Counted from the stretch's first letter, positions 8,900 to 20,135 are shown. The stretch is 64,000 nt of DNA from Alteromonas abrolhosensis (GCF_001953635.1 NZ_MEJH01000003.1:511197-575196); one strand, 5' to 3'. Numbers and translations: made by a program. Notes: a model not told the origin generated them from the sequence alone.

Positions 8900-9664
8900 T
8901 TACTCTTTTTCTTCTATCGCTGGTGCAGGGTCTGCGTCGCCAGAGTTAGCATTCTTCACCGATTTATCGATAGACGCCAATATTCCGCGTAATATATTAA
9001 GCTCTTGAGACTCAGGGCGTGCTCGGTTAAACAAACGGCGCAGCTTAGTCATAACCACCCCAGGGTGACTTTTGCGAATGAACGACGTGCCTTCCAGCGT
9101 GGTTTCCAAATGCTTATAAAAACGCTCTAAATCGTCATTTAGTGGATATTCTTCCTCAACACTTGGATATGTTTCGCGATTTAGATAGGCCATGCGAATT
9201 TCATAACAAAGGGTTTGCACTGCTGCTGCTAAATTAAGTGAGCTATATTCAGGGTTGGCTGGAATACACATATGGAAGTGACACTGCTGCAGCTCTTCAT
9301 TAGTTAAACCACTGTTCTCACGCCCAAACACCAAGGCTACCGGGTATTTTTCAACTTCTTGGACCAGCTTTTCGCCACAGTCGCGCGGGCCTAACATAGG
9401 CCATGAATGAGTGCGAGAGCGTGCAGACGTCCCTACTACCAAGCCACAGTCTTTAACAGCCTCTTCCAGCGTGCTTACAATTTTCGCGTTAGCAAGCACA
9501 TCACCAGCCCCTGCAGCCAATGCACTGGCTTGGCCGTCTGGCTCATTTACTGGGTCGACAAGATATAAGCTGCTCAGTCCCATGGTTTTCATAGCTCTTG
9601 CTGTCGAACCGATGTTTCCCGTGTGAGACGTGTTAACTAAAATAATGCGAATATTCTCGAGCAT
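8900..9664 (-). CDS. trmJ: tRNA (cytidine/uridine-2'-O-)-methyltransferase TrmJ
   Basis: 254-residue SPOUT-class methyltransferase that 2'-O-methylates position 32 of certain tRNAs using S-adenosylmethionine. The N-terminal catalytic domain begins [20 protein letters not shown]. The knot motifs [16 protein letters not shown] and [17 protein letters not shown] are intact. The C-terminal helical extension matches the family. It is divergent from suhB and co-directional with cysE, as in related genomes. Confidence 0.94.
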   Translation of the reverse strand: MLENIRIILVNTSHTGNIGSTARAMKTMGLSSLYLVDPVNEPDGQASALAAGAGDVLANAKIVSTLEEAVKDCGLVVGTSARSRTHSWPMLGPRDCGEKLVQEVEKYPVALVFGRENSGLTNEELQQCHFHMCIPANPEYSSLNLAAAVQTLCYEIRMAYLNRETYPSVEEEYPLNDDLERFYKHLETTLEGTSFIRKSHPGVVMTKLRRLFNRARPESQELNILRGILASIDKSVKNANSGDADPAPAIEEKE

Positions 9665-9919
9665 GCGTGTAATACCTACGTACTTATTTGGATAGCGTCT
9701 TTAATTCGATATTACGCGCTTTTGACGTACTATCTTACAGACCTTAATAGCGTTAAGTTTAACACAGCGGCAGTATAGATGGCTATTCACGCTATTGTGC
9801 TGGGAATTCATTTGCATCGCGCATAGATTCTGGTAGACTCCGCCCGTTTTCGAAAACAACTAGCTATTTTTTGTACAGTTAGTTTGTTTCATTGGTCTTT
9901 TACAATTGGTGGTTTATCT

Positions 9920-10696
9920 ATGCATCCTATGCTGAATATTGCGGTGCGCGCTGCGCGTGCGGCTGGAACAGTTATTGTTCGTGGTTTTGAAAAACATAAT
10001 GAAGTAGCAACAGAGTCAAAAGGCTTAAACGACTTCGTTACTCAAGTTGATAAAGAAGCAGAACAAGCAATTATTGCCAAAATTCAGCAGTCTTACCCGA
10101 ACCATTGCTTCCTAGGTGAAGAATCGGGTGAAGTGTTGGGCACAGAAACTGATTATCAGTGGATCATCGATCCACTAGATGGCACCACTAACTTTGTAAA
10201 AGGCATTCCTCACTTTGCCGTTTCAATTGCACTTCTTCACAAAGGTCGCCTAGATCAAGCGGTTGTTTTTGACCCAATTCGCAGCGAACTATTTACTGCG
10301 AGCCGTGGTCAAGGCGCGCAGCTTAACGGTTATCGTATTCGTGCTTCTAAGCCTCGTGACCTTTCTGAAACCATTATTGCTACTGGCTTACCGTTTAAGA
10401 ACAAGTCTCAATTTGGCGAGTATGCACTAAGCCTTAACAAAATTTTCCACGAAGTGGGCGACATTCGCCGCGCAGGTAGTGCAGCGCTAGACCTTGCTTA
10501 CGTTGCAGCTGGCCGCCACGACGGTTACTGGGAGCGAGGCATTAAATCTTGGGATATCGCAGCAGGTGAGCTTATTGTTCGTGAAGCTGGCGGTTTGGTA
10601 ACAGACTTTAAAGGCGGAAACGACCCGCTTCACAAAGGTGAAATTGTTGCTGGTAGCGTGAAGGTTGTTCAAGGCCTAGTTAAGCATCTTAAGTAA
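9920..10696 (+). CDS. suhB: Inositol-1-monophosphatase SuhB
   Basis: Starting at the ATG at 9920 the protein has 258 residues and begins MHPMLNIAVRAARAAG, as SuhB proteins do. Extending to the upstream ATG at 9884 adds 12 residues with no family support. The Mg-binding motifs of the inositol phosphatase fold are visible: GEESGE, DPLDGTTNFVKGIPHF and the C-terminal SWDIAAGELIVREAGG. In E. coli SuhB also takes part in rRNA antitermination complexes. It is transcribed away from trmJ and followed by a strong terminator. Confidence 0.95.
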   Translation: MHPMLNIAVRAARAAGTVIVRGFEKHNEVATESKGLNDFVTQVDKEAEQAIIAKIQQSYPNHCFLGEESGEVLGTETDYQWIIDPLDGTTNFVKGIPHFAVSIALLHKGRLDQAVVFDPIRSELFTASRGQGAQLNGYRIRASKPRDLSETIIATGLPFKNKSQFGEYALSLNKIFHEVGDIRRAGSAALDLAYVAAGRHDGYWERGIKSWDIAAGELIVREAGGLVTDFKGGNDPLHKGEIVAGSVKVVQGLVKHLK

Positions 10697-10796
10697 GAAG
10701 CACCTTAAATAAGAAACATCTTAAGTAAGAGCAGCTTAAATGAATTGCTTGTAAGCATATAAACTGAGCCGATTTACCAAGCACAGTTAAACAGTA

Positions 10797-10835
10797 AAGG
10801 CGCTATGACACGAATGACGTGACATAGCGCCTTTT
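10797..10835 (+). terminator. Rho-independent terminator of suhB
   Basis: AAGGCGCTATG pairs with CATAGCGCCTT, then one mismatch and an inner CACG/CGTG pair around a short loop, followed by TTTTTC. It is a strong stem with a U-tract on the plus strand. The reverse strand has a weaker U-run (TTTACTG) and could also serve the convergent acyltransferase gene. Confidence 0.85.
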
Positions 10836-10843
10836 TCTTTTTC

Positions 10844-12130
10844 TCACTTATAGTTTTCGTTTAACTTTAGGCCAAACAAAAATCTAAGTATTAAAAAGCG
10901 CTTGGCGACTTCGTATGTCAGTGCGCACCCCACAACGGTTATTAGCGTTATTAAAATAAATTCTCCGAGTGTCGACGATACACGGGAGCTCAAAAAGAAC
11001 GCCGCCACCACAATTATAGTTTGATGCACCATATAGTAAGGCAATACGCCTTTGTTCAAATAGCTCACCACCTTACTCGGGTAAGACAAATATTTTCGAC
11101 CGAACCCCAATATTGCTGCCAACCATGCCCAGTGATTAAGTACAACGATTACACCAACCAAAACACGAAACCCAGGCGACGACTCCATTAACTGCCCTGT
11201 AGGGCCTAGCATGTCGTGACGGTCTAAAATTATGACGCTGTAAAGTACTATCGCAATGGTTAAGCTTACGTGACGGGACTTCATAATTGCAGCATACAAT
11301 GCGGGTCTAAGCACAACCACAATACCTACCAGCATCACAAAAAAGTACTTTGCATGACTATACCAATCATTAAGCAAGTCGTGCGACGTTGGATATGCTA
11401 CTCGTAGCTCCAGCCATATGGCAGTCATGATCGCAACCACTAACACGCTAAACAGCGCCAAACTATCGAGTACTCTCAACGCCCTTACTTCCACAAATCT
11501 GATAAGCGGGAAAAGCAGCAATATGAAAGCGCTGTACACAAAAAGGTAAGGTAAAAACCAAAGGTGGTTCCACGTCAGTAAGCCAATTACCGATTGTGTG
11601 TCGATAAACAAGTCAGTGTTTGGATTGATGTAAGCAACGTAGAACTCGCTAAACGGCATGGCTAGTGCTCCGCTTACTGTCCACTCTACATAAACTTGTG
11701 GCGCGACGATAACAAACATACCGAATACAAGTGGAATTAATATCCGCAACGCCCTCTTCCCCAGTAGTGAAAGGGATACACGCCAGCGAGAGGTCGTTTG
11801 GCCATAAGCGCCGCGCAGCACGACGGTAAATACCATGGCAGAGATCAAAAATAATAAAGACATACGCCATTGGTTGGTCAATATCATCACGTCTTGTAGT
11901 AGTGGAAATTGCACGTCGCTTTTTATATGCCAGCCCCACTCTAAAACGTAATACATTCCGATGTGATAAAAAATGAGTACACCAAATGCGATGACACGCA
12001 GCGCATCCAACTCGAAATAACGCTGAGTGACAGGACTCTCGACCACGGCCGTCTCTCTCGCCTCCCCCTTTGAAGTTCTATTAACAAACGTTGCTTCCTG
12101 ACCAACATATGCTTGCGTCAATGTCCTCAC
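10844..12130 (-). CDS. Membrane acyltransferase, acyltransferase-3 family
   Basis: 428 residues with about ten to eleven hydrophobic segments. The N-terminus after residue 35 (RYFELDALRVIAFGVLIFYH) carries the Arg and His of the acyltransferase-3/OpgC family, whose members O-acylate glucans, surface polysaccharides or other envelope molecules across the inner membrane. The acceptor cannot be told from sequence. It is divergent from a membrane-bound LytTR regulator 100 bases away, which suggests local control of this gene. The hydrophilic N-terminal 35 residues are unusual but the downstream start options are poor. Confidence 0.85.
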   Translation of the reverse strand: MRTLTQAYVGQEATFVNRTSKGEARETAVVESPVTQRYFELDALRVIAFGVLIFYHIGMYYVLEWGWHIKSDVQFPLLQDVMILTNQWRMSLLFLISAMVFTVVLRGAYGQTTSRWRVSLSLLGKRALRILIPLVFGMFVIVAPQVYVEWTVSGALAMPFSEFYVAYINPNTDLFIDTQSVIGLLTWNHLWFLPYLFVYSAFILLLFPLIRFVEVRALRVLDSLALFSVLVVAIMTAIWLELRVAYPTSHDLLNDWYSHAKYFFVMLVGIVVVLRPALYAAIMKSRHVSLTIAIVLYSVIILDRHDMLGPTGQLMESSPGFRVLVGVIVVLNHWAWLAAILGFGRKYLSYPSKVVSYLNKGVLPYYMVHQTIIVVAAFFLSSRVSSTLGEFILITLITVVGCALTYEVAKRFLILRFLFGLKLNENYK

Positions 12131-12230
12131 TCCTATTCAATAGTGTTTAACTAACGTGTTACATCTAATGTGATAGACGTCCGACAGCAAACGCCTAAGT
12201 GACGAGAATTAAGGGAAAAAGGGTTAAGCG

Positions 12231-13127
12231 GTGAATAACTGGGATGAAAAATGGAGTCAGTTTCTTAGGGATTCTGAATCAAAACATAAATACGCTGCAT
12301 TTGTTTTGCTTACAGCCTATTTGTTTATAAACAATTCAATCAATGCTGCGTCTAGTTGGACTGAATTTTCTCGAAGCGACAATAACAGCGTAGCACTTTG
12401 GGAGCCGTACGTTTGGGAATACTCGAGTGCTTTGAGCACGGCTTTGCTCGTCATCCCATTAATTATCGCTATACGTATACTCGATCAGAAGGTAAAAATG
12501 GGAGCGACATGGTTTGGGTGGCATTTTGCTTTCGCCAGTTTATTTTCAATAGCCCATGTATCATTAATGGTAGCGTTTCGAAAGCTTGTCTATTTATTCT
12601 CTGAACGCAATTATGACTTTGGGATATGGCTCAATGAGTTCATCTACGAGTATCGAAAGGATGTATGGGGCTATATAACTCTGATTACTTTTTACTATAT
12701 TGCACGGTTTGGCTATCAACGCTTAATTGGTGAAGCATCGCCTATTGCACGCGACACAACACAGATATCGAATGACAACGTGGCCAGCACCTTACCCGAC
12801 TATTTATTGGTGAAAAAGCTCAATAAGGAGTTTTTAGTTCAAGTCACTGACATACAGCGAGTAGAAGCCTCAGGAAACTACATTAACCTTCATACTCACG
12901 TGGGCGTTTACCCCTTGCGTTATACCCTTGGCCGGTTTTGTGAAGAAGGAGCGCATCAAGGCTTTATGCGAGTGCACCGGTCGCACGCAGTGCGAATACC
13001 TGCCATTGTGTCTATAGGTTATGAAGAAACAGGGGATGGAACAATAATGCTCAATAACGGTCAATCAGTAGCGCTTTCTAGGCGATATAAAGATGATCTG
13101 AAACAAGCATTAGCCCCCAATCAGTAG
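12231..13127 (+). CDS. Membrane-anchored LytTR-family transcriptional regulator
   Basis: 298 residues from a GTG start; the next in-frame Met is about 90 residues on. Four hydrophobic segments lie in the first about 165 residues (for example FVLLTAYLFINN and TALLVIPLIIAI). A C-terminal LytTR DNA-binding domain (about 185-295) has the family signatures VEASGNYINLHT and FMRVHRSHAV. There is no receiver domain, so this is a one-component membrane regulator. Divergent placement beside the acyltransferase suggests that gene as a target. The ligand is unknown. Confidence 0.87.
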   Translation: MNNWDEKWSQFLRDSESKHKYAAFVLLTAYLFINNSINAASSWTEFSRSDNNSVALWEPYVWEYSSALSTALLVIPLIIAIRILDQKVKMGATWFGWHFAFASLFSIAHVSLMVAFRKLVYLFSERNYDFGIWLNEFIYEYRKDVWGYITLITFYYIARFGYQRLIGEASPIARDTTQISNDNVASTLPDYLLVKKLNKEFLVQVTDIQRVEASGNYINLHTHVGVYPLRYTLGRFCEEGAHQGFMRVHRSHAVRIPAIVSIGYEETGDGTIMLNNGQSVALSRRYKDDLKQALAPNQ

Positions 13128-13153
13128 TAAATTCCACTTTTGATAAAGCATAA

Positions 13154-13180
13154 AAAAACCGCATCGTAGATGCGGTTTTT
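13154..13180. terminator. Bidirectional terminator between the LytTR gene and secF
   Basis: AAAAACCGCATC, loop GTA, GATGCGGTTTTT is a symmetric stem with A-tract and T-tract on the two sides. It can terminate both the rightward LytTR transcript and the leftward secDF transcript. Confidence 0.9.
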
Positions 13181-13201
13181 GTGCGTTTCAAGCGTGTAAA
13201 A

Positions 13202-14143
13202 CTAAGGCATAGGATCTAAATCTGCGCCTTCCTTTTCCACTTGTGGTGGCATTAGGTCTTCTTTACTAATACCCAATGCAAGTGCCACTGAACTTGCGAT
13301 ATACACCGATGAATAAGTACCAACCACTACACCGAACAATAAGGCGGTGGCAAATCCGTGAATAAGCGCACCACCCTTGTAGAATAATGCAACCAATACC
13401 AACACCGTGGTTAATGAGGTGATGATAGTACGGTTTAGGGTTTGCGTTAGCGAGATGTTGATAATCTCAACAGGCTCACCTTTACGAATTTTGCGGAAAT
13501 TCTCACGAATACGGTCACACACAACGATGGTATCGTTAAGTGAATAACCAATTACCGCTAGTACCGCTGCAAGTACCGTAAGGTCAAATTCGATTTGAAG
13601 TACTGAAAACAAACCTAGCGTAAGTATAACGTCGTGAGCTAGTGCCGAAACTGACCCTAGAGCGAATCGCCATTCAAATCGCATTGCGACATAAACGAGA
13701 ATACACAAGAGTGCGACTAGCATCGCAAGGCCGCCCTGCTCTGTAAGCTCTTCACCTACGTTAGGACCTACGAACTCGATACGACGCATATCAACCTCAG
13801 TACCGTCAGCGCGCAAGGCAGCTAGTACCTGTTCACCAATAGTTACGGCTTTAACGCCATCACGAGGCGCGATGCGGATAAGTACATCTTGGCTGCTGCC
13901 AAAATTCTGTACTATGGCATCTTCAAAATTTGCTTCGTTTAGCTGGGCGCGAATGCCTTCTAAATTAGCGGCATCTTCATAGCCAACCTCAATTAGCGTA
14001 CCGCCAGTGAAGTCTAGCCCCCAGTTAAGGCTATTAACGCCTAGCGACACGAACGAACCTAAAATGAGTACCGTTGATAACACCATCGCAGGAATGCGAA
14101 GGCGCATAAAATTGACGGTATCGGATAGTTTTAATAATTGCAT
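13202..14143 (-). CDS. secF: Protein translocase subunit SecF
   Basis: 313-residue inner-membrane protein with six transmembrane segments. The first periplasmic part contains the GLDFTGGTLIEV segment and the later part the SLNDTIVVCDRIREN motif of the SecF/RND fold. With SecD and YajC it forms the proton-driven accessory complex of SecYEG that pulls proteins across the membrane. It lies 9 bases after secD and ends at a bidirectional terminator. Confidence 0.97.
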   Translation of the reverse strand: MQLLKLSDTVNFMRLRIPAMVLSTVLILGSFVSLGVNSLNWGLDFTGGTLIEVGYEDAANLEGIRAQLNEANFEDAIVQNFGSSQDVLIRIAPRDGVKAVTIGEQVLAALRADGTEVDMRRIEFVGPNVGEELTEQGGLAMLVALLCILVYVAMRFEWRFALGSVSALAHDVILTLGLFSVLQIEFDLTVLAAVLAVIGYSLNDTIVVCDRIRENFRKIRKGEPVEIINISLTQTLNRTIITSLTTVLVLVALFYKGGALIHGFATALLFGVVVGTYSSVYIASSVALALGISKEDLMPPQVEKEGADLDPMP

Positions 14144-14152
14144 GTTACTTCC

Positions 14153-15997
14153 TTAAATCGCCAATTTCTCTACGCGTCGACCGCCCCATGCTGCGTTAAC
14201 AATAACGCGCGTAACTAGGATTGCGGTAAACATCGAGGTTGCTATACCAATCATCAGTGTAATCGAGAAGCCTTTAATTGGGCCTGTGCCCACGGCAAAG
14301 AGGATTAAGCCTGCAATGAAGGTGGTAATGTTAGCATCTAGAATGGTAGAAAATGCACTGTCGTAACCTTGGTGGATCGCCTGCTGAGGGCTGCGGCCGT
14401 CACGTATCTCTTCTCGTATACGCTCAAAGATAAGCACGTTTGCATCTACCGCCATACCAACGGTCAGTACAATACCTGCCATACCCGGTAGCGTAAGCGT
14501 TGCACCAGGGATCATCGACATTATGCCCACAATCATAACCAGGTTTGTAATCAGAGCGATGTTCGCTACCACACCAAACGCTTTGTAGTAAATCAACATG
14601 AAAACAAGTACCGCTGCCAGACCATACATAATAGCCTGCATGCCCAGCTCAATGTTTTCTTTACCCAAGCTTGGTCCAACCGTACGCTCTTCAACAATTT
14701 GAATTGGCGCAATCAGTGCACCTGCGCGAAGTAGCAACGCTAAGTCACGGGCTTCTTTCGGTGAATCAAGACCTGTGATTTGGAACTTGCTACCCAGTTG
14801 CGCACGAATAGTCGCAACCGAGATAACTTGCTCGTGTTTTTCAAACACCAGCTTGCCGTCTTTGTTACGTTCGCCAGTCGACTTGTATTCGATAAACACC
14901 GTAGCCATTGGTTTACCAATATTGCCACGGGTTGAGCGAGACATCTTATTACCGCCTTCAGAATCCAGCGATATGTTTACATTCGGAAGCCCATATTCAT
15001 CAACACCGCTATTCGCATCAATAATATGGCTACCGGTAAGCATAATACGCTTTTCAAGCAGCTGAGGAATGCCTTGCTGATCTTCAATCACTTGAGAGCC
15101 AGGAGGAACGCGGCCGTTCAATGCATCACGGATGTCGTTCTTCTGGTCCACCATGCGAAATTCTAGTGTTGCTGTGGCATTAAGAATCTCTTTCGCACGG
15201 GCGGTGTCTTGAATACCTGGAAGCTGCACAACAATGCGATCAGCACCTTGCTTTTGTACAAGCGGCTCAGCCACACCAAGTTGGTTTACACGATTACGAA
15301 TAATGGTAATGTTTTGCTTAACCGCGTTGTCGCGAATTTCCTGAAGCTTGCTTTCAGCAAAAATAGCGCGAAGTGTTAAGTCATCCACCTGGTTAAAGGT
15401 AAGGTCGCGACTTTGGTTACGCAAAAAGAACTCTGCCTTGTCTAGCGCATCTTCATCACGGAACGTAATGTCGATATGATCGTCAACCTGTTTTACACCG
15501 CGATAACGAATGCCTTCTTCACGCAGTGAAGTACGGAAACCACCCTCTGCGTCTTCTAGCGACTTAGCAATCACTTCGGTCATATCCACTTCCATCAAGA
15601 AGTGAACACCACCGCGAAGGTCAAGACCTAGCTTCATTGGCGCGCCACCTAGGCCTTCAAGCCATTCTGGCGTGTCGGGGGCAAGGTTCATAGCCACGTA
15701 GTAGTCATCACCAAGCGCCTTTTCAAGCGTTTCGCGCGTAACAAGCTGGGTGTCAGAATCCGAAACGCGAACTAATATTTGTTCGTTCTCAAATTCAACA
15801 CGTTTTGGAGAGATATTCTTTTCACTTAGCGCGGCTTTTACTTGTTCCACAGTGGCGTCAGTTACCACAGCGTCACGGCCTGCTGAGATTTGTACGGCGT
15901 GATCTTCACCGTAAATGTTAGGAAGCGCATAAAGTGCACACATTGCAACCACAATGAGTGCACTCAGTACTTTCCAAATAGAGTTTTTGTTTAGCAC
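14153..15997 (-). CDS. secD: Protein translocase subunit SecD
   Basis: 614 residues, matching E. coli SecD (615). An N-terminal transmembrane helix is followed by a large periplasmic domain (P1) with [16 protein letters not shown]. Five C-terminal membrane helices carry the [17 protein letters not shown] motif. It partners SecF and YajC in Sec-dependent export. It lies in the conserved order queA-tgt-yajC-secD-secF. Confidence 0.97.
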   Translation of the reverse strand: MLNKNSIWKVLSALIVVAMCALYALPNIYGEDHAVQISAGRDAVVTDATVEQVKAALSEKNISPKRVEFENEQILVRVSDSDTQLVTRETLEKALGDDYYVAMNLAPDTPEWLEGLGGAPMKLGLDLRGGVHFLMEVDMTEVIAKSLEDAEGGFRTSLREEGIRYRGVKQVDDHIDITFRDEDALDKAEFFLRNQSRDLTFNQVDDLTLRAIFAESKLQEIRDNAVKQNITIIRNRVNQLGVAEPLVQKQGADRIVVQLPGIQDTARAKEILNATATLEFRMVDQKNDIRDALNGRVPPGSQVIEDQQGIPQLLEKRIMLTGSHIIDANSGVDEYGLPNVNISLDSEGGNKMSRSTRGNIGKPMATVFIEYKSTGERNKDGKLVFEKHEQVISVATIRAQLGSKFQITGLDSPKEARDLALLLRAGALIAPIQIVEERTVGPSLGKENIELGMQAIMYGLAAVLVFMLIYYKAFGVVANIALITNLVMIVGIMSMIPGATLTLPGMAGIVLTVGMAVDANVLIFERIREEIRDGRSPQQAIHQGYDSAFSTILDANITTFIAGLILFAVGTGPIKGFSITLMIGIATSMFTAILVTRVIVNAAWGGRRVEKLAI

Positions 15998-16052
15998 TGG
16001 ATAATCCTTTCGTGCCAGTACCGGGAAGCGTCCCGGCCCCGGCTTTTGTTAC

Positions 16053-16388
16053 TTACAGTGACTTCATCGTGCCTTTAGGCAGCACAGCAGTTACTGAAGA
16101 CTTCTGAACAACGATGTTGTTTGAATCGTTAAGTGCAACTTCAATGAAGTCTTTTTCATCTGACACTTTAGTGATTTTGCCTACCAAACCACCTTGTGTT
16201 AGCACTTCATCACCTTTGCTAAGTGAAGATACTAGGTTTTTATGCTCTTTTACGCGCTTAGCTTGTGGGCGGTAAAGCAAGAAGTAAAAGATTAAACCAA
16301 ATACAGCTAGCATGATGATCATTTCCATGCCGCCACCTTGCGGCGCACCAGCAGACTGTGCGTAAGCGTTAGAGATAAATAGGCTCAT
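16053..16388 (-). CDS. yajC: Sec translocon accessory protein YajC
   Basis: 111 residues from the ATG at 16388 (MSLFISNAYAQ), which has a GGGGA ribosome-binding sequence at good spacing. A TTG four codons upstream has no such support. One N-terminal membrane helix (about 20-40, MEMIIMLAVFGLIFYFLLYRP) is followed by a small basic cytosolic domain with GDEVLTQGGLVGKI. It is a partner of SecDF. Confidence 0.95.
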   Translation of the reverse strand: MSLFISNAYAQSAGAPQGGGMEMIIMLAVFGLIFYFLLYRPQAKRVKEHKNLVSSLSKGDEVLTQGGLVGKITKVSDEKDFIEVALNDSNNIVVQKSSVTAVLPKGTMKSL

Positions 16389-16412
16389 AAAATTCCCCAA
16401 ATATTATCGTTG

Positions 16413-17585
<1,173 letters not shown>

Positions 17586-17697
17586 TTATACCAGTAATTC
17601 GGCTGAGATCATGCCCCGTATCTATGTTTATCTGTAACTAAGCTAGAAAGGCCTGCAAAATACCGATTTACATGCCTTGTATCGTGGTCGAATGTGT

Positions 17698-18744
17698 TTA
17701 GGCGCGCTCAATAAACATTGAATCACCGTAGCTAAAGAATCGATATTCTTTCTCTATCGCTTCTTGATACGCCTTCATGACATTCTCTTTGCCAGCAAAT
17801 GCGCTAATTAACATCATTAGTGTGGACTCTGGAAGGTGAAAATTGGTGAACATTGCGTCTACCACTTTAAACTCAAAACCAGGGTAGATAAAAATCTCAG
17901 TATCTTCGTTAAATGGCGCAATAACTTCCTCGTCACCGCGCTCTGCACTTGCCTTTGCCGCTGACTCCAAAGAGCGTACAGAGGTTGTACCCACTGCAAT
18001 AACACGTTTACCGTTGGCCTTTGTGGTTAGAACTGCGTCAACAACGTCTTGTGGTACTTCGGCGAACTCTGCGTGCATTTTGTGCTCTTGAATATTATCA
18101 ACGCGCACAGGCTGGAATGTACCCGCGCCAACGTGCAAAGTTACAAAGGCCAAATTCACACCTTTTTCTTTTAACGCAGCCAGTATTGCATCGTCAAAGT
18201 GTAGCCCTGCAGTAGGCGCCGCAACCGCGCCCGGCTTTTGATTGTAAACGGTTTGATAGCGCTCTTTGTCTGAACTTTCATCGGGACGGTCGATGTAAGG
18301 AGGTAGCGGCATGTGGCCATGGGCTTCTAGCAGCGTTAATACGGTCTCATCGTGGTCAAACTGTAAAATAAATAGCGCATCGTCTCGCCCTGTCACCGTA
18401 ACATTCACTTTTTCTTCAAGAATAAGCGTAGTTCCAGGTTTAGGTGCCTTGCTCGCGCGAACATGCGCTAACGCTGTATTGTCTGACGTTATACGTTCGA
18501 TCAGCACTTCAACCTGCCCGCCCGTTTCCTTTTTGCCCAGTAAACGTGCAGGAATAACCCGCGTATTGTTGAACACCAAGAGGTCGCCTGGCTCTACAAA
18601 TTTCAGCATGTCAGCGAACATCGTGTGCGCTACATTGCCAGTTTTCCCATCTAAATGTAACAAGCGACTCGCTGTACGTTGCTGAGTTGGGTATTTGGCG
18701 ATAAGTTTTTCGGGTAGCTCGAAGCTAAAATCTGATAGTTTCAT
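17698..18744 (-). CDS. queA: S-adenosylmethionine:tRNA ribosyltransferase-isomerase QueA
   Basis: 348 residues. It transfers and isomerises the ribosyl part of S-adenosylmethionine onto preQ1-modified tRNA to give epoxyqueuosine. Recognised motifs are [15 protein letters not shown] at the N-terminus, [22 protein letters not shown] and [12 protein letters not shown], with [20 protein letters not shown] near the C-terminus. It is the first gene of the queA-tgt-yajC-secDF series, with 172 bases to tgt. Confidence 0.97.
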   Translation of the reverse strand: MKLSDFSFELPEKLIAKYPTQQRTASRLLHLDGKTGNVAHTMFADMLKFVEPGDLLVFNNTRVIPARLLGKKETGGQVEVLIERITSDNTALAHVRASKAPKPGTTLILEEKVNVTVTGRDDALFILQFDHDETVLTLLEAHGHMPLPPYIDRPDESSDKERYQTVYNQKPGAVAAPTAGLHFDDAILAALKEKGVNLAFVTLHVGAGTFQPVRVDNIQEHKMHAEFAEVPQDVVDAVLTTKANGKRVIAVGTTSVRSLESAAKASAERGDEEVIAPFNEDTEIFIYPGFEFKVVDAMFTNFHLPESTLMMLISAFAGKENVMKAYQEAIEKEYRFFSYGDSMFIERA

Positions 18745-19178
18745 AAATACGACTAAATTACGGCATAAAAGTTAGACAAAAGTAGAATATTAAGTGTTAT
18801 TTAAGTTGCAACTAAAGGCTAATAAAAATAGATTCACAGATGAAGCCAAAGTCAAAATAAAAACAAAAAACATTAATTATCAACAAATTAAAAATTAACG
18901 TATATTATAAAATAACTTTATATTGAACACTATACGTACAATTCAATTTATTAAATAGCACTTAACTCCTTAAACGGTTAAGATACCTACAGATAGTGAT
19001 GATGTTCTCCCATAAACATTCCTTATCATTCGTACCCAGCACTTGCTGGGTATTTTTTTATCTGCTTATTTTCCCTGCCTACCGTCACTCATCGCAACGT
19101 AATTGCGAAGCTTCGATTCCTCTGCGCGGCAGGTTAGTTGAATATCGATATCTTATAAACGGCGGTATTTTACGCTGT
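18745..19178. other. AT-rich intergenic region upstream of queA
   Basis: 434 very AT-rich bases. It must hold the queA promoter on the minus strand. It also contains a plus-strand terminator hairpin at 19034-19060 that has no plus-strand gene in front of it, and a possible plus-strand -35 (TTGAAC near 18923). A short open frame to the right (from about 18996) lacks a ribosome-binding sequence and coding character. A small RNA ending at 19060 is possible but unproven. Confidence 0.5.
19034..19060 (+). terminator. Orphan Rho-independent terminator
   Basis: ACCCAGCA-CT-TGCTGGGT followed by ATTTTTTTA is a canonical hairpin plus U-tract on the plus strand. The flanking genes are both on the minus strand, so the RNA it ends is not one of the annotated genes. 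Confidence 0.75.
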
Positions 19179-19454
19179 TTATTGCTGAAGATCAGTTAAG
19201 ATTTCCTCTAAAAGCGCCGCATCTAATGGACGCGCCTTCAACACGTACAAAATCTGCAGAAGTAAATCGGCGCCCATAATACCTTTATTTACCTTATTTC
19301 TAAGGTTATCTGCGCTTTGCTCCACGCCAATCTCTTCCAGCCTTTGGCTTAACGCTTGATATTTTACGCCGCGCACAGACATCTCAGACTTCACAACTCT
19401 TGCTACCGTTTGCCGCCACGCATTTTTAGCACCTTGCGTATTTCCAGTGTTCAC
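19179..19454 (-). CDS. Small DUF6471-like protein
   Basis: 91 residues from the GTG at 19454, chosen because a GGAGG sequence precedes it; an in-frame GTG six codons earlier lacks one. The pattern W-x(8)-KSEMSVRGVKYQALSQRL, then QSADNLRNKVNKGIMGADL and LLQILYVL fits the small DUF6471 family. The helix pattern and mid-protein basic residues suggest an HTH-like fold, so a DNA-binding role is possible but not shown. A perfect palindrome (19468-19483) lies just upstream and could be an operator. Confidence 0.75.
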   Translation of the reverse strand: MNTGNTQGAKNAWRQTVARVVKSEMSVRGVKYQALSQRLEEIGVEQSADNLRNKVNKGIMGADLLLQILYVLKARPLDAALLEEILTDLQQ

Positions 19455-19467
19455 ACAGCCTCCAAAA

Positions 19468-19483
19468 ATCACACAAATGTGAT
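19468..19483. promoter_or_regulatory. Palindrome upstream of the DUF6471-like gene
   Basis: ATCACA-CAAA-TGTGAT is a perfect 6+6 inverted repeat with a 4-base spacer, immediately upstream of the ribosome-binding site of the DUF6471-like gene. Its half sites are in the opposite orientation to a CRP site, so it is not a CRP box. Operator role is inferred from position only. Confidence 0.35.
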
Positions 19484-19722
19484 ATATATTTTACAAAAAC
19501 ACACTTTTTTACACTTATAGCATGTATTTAATGTTGACGATTATGGCACAACAGGTCTACACTGCAAGTCTAGATATTGGCGAAGATGAAAATAGTCGTT
19601 ACAGTAACTTCGGTGGTTAATACAGCAAAGTATCTGTTTTTAATAAAGTGCAGTTGTATAACACACCACTTACACGACATTCATTTTCACAACTATCGCT
19701 TCAATAATTAAAGGAGAAAGGT

Positions 19723-20112
19723 ATGAGCTGGGAACTGGAAAGCATCGAAGCCTTATTTAAAGAGCATGATGACTTTGTGGTAACACGTGAGGAAAACTGC
19801 TTACTTATTGCTAATCAAGACGGCATAGATGCCTGGCTTGCTATCAGCGGAGAGCAGATCTTAGTAGAGAGTCTTTTGTTTGCAGCGTCGGAAGTAAAAG
19901 ATAAGCCAGCGCTAGATCATGAAATATTGTCTACTCATATGGTGTTCCCTTTGACCACGGTAGGCATTTCAAACATTGGTGGTGAAGAATACTACACTGC
20001 CTTTGGAGCGCTAAGTGCCCAGTCAAAAGCCGAAAGTATCGTTATTGAAGTGGAAACCCTGTTTCAGAATGTTGCATCTTTCTTAGATGCCTACGAAACA
20101 CACCTTAACTAA
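19723..20112 (+). CDS. yjfI: YjfI family protein (DUF2170)
   Basis: 129-residue cytosolic acidic protein matching the YjfI/DUF2170 family in length and in the central LSTHMVFPLTTVGISNIGGEE-like segment. A good AAGGAGAAAGG ribosome-binding site precedes the ATG. Molecular function is unknown. It is first in a run with the same gene order as E. coli yjfIJKLMC, and yjfJ follows after 23 bases. Confidence 0.88.
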   Translation: MSWELESIEALFKEHDDFVVTREENCLLIANQDGIDAWLAISGEQILVESLLFAASEVKDKPALDHEILSTHMVFPLTTVGISNIGGEEYYTAFGALSAQSKAESIVIEVETLFQNVASFLDAYETHLN

Positions 20113-20135
20113 AATTTACTTCTAAGGAGAAGCGA

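Noticed and set aside
18996..19199. A 67-codon plus-strand open frame upstream of queA
   Set aside because: It spans a strong terminator hairpin, has no ribosome-binding site, overlaps the DUF6471-like gene end and shows no protein-like composition.
19468..19483. ATCACA-N4-TGTGAT considered as a CRP site
   Set aside because: CRP sites have TGTGA-N6-TCACA; here the half sites are in the reverse order.
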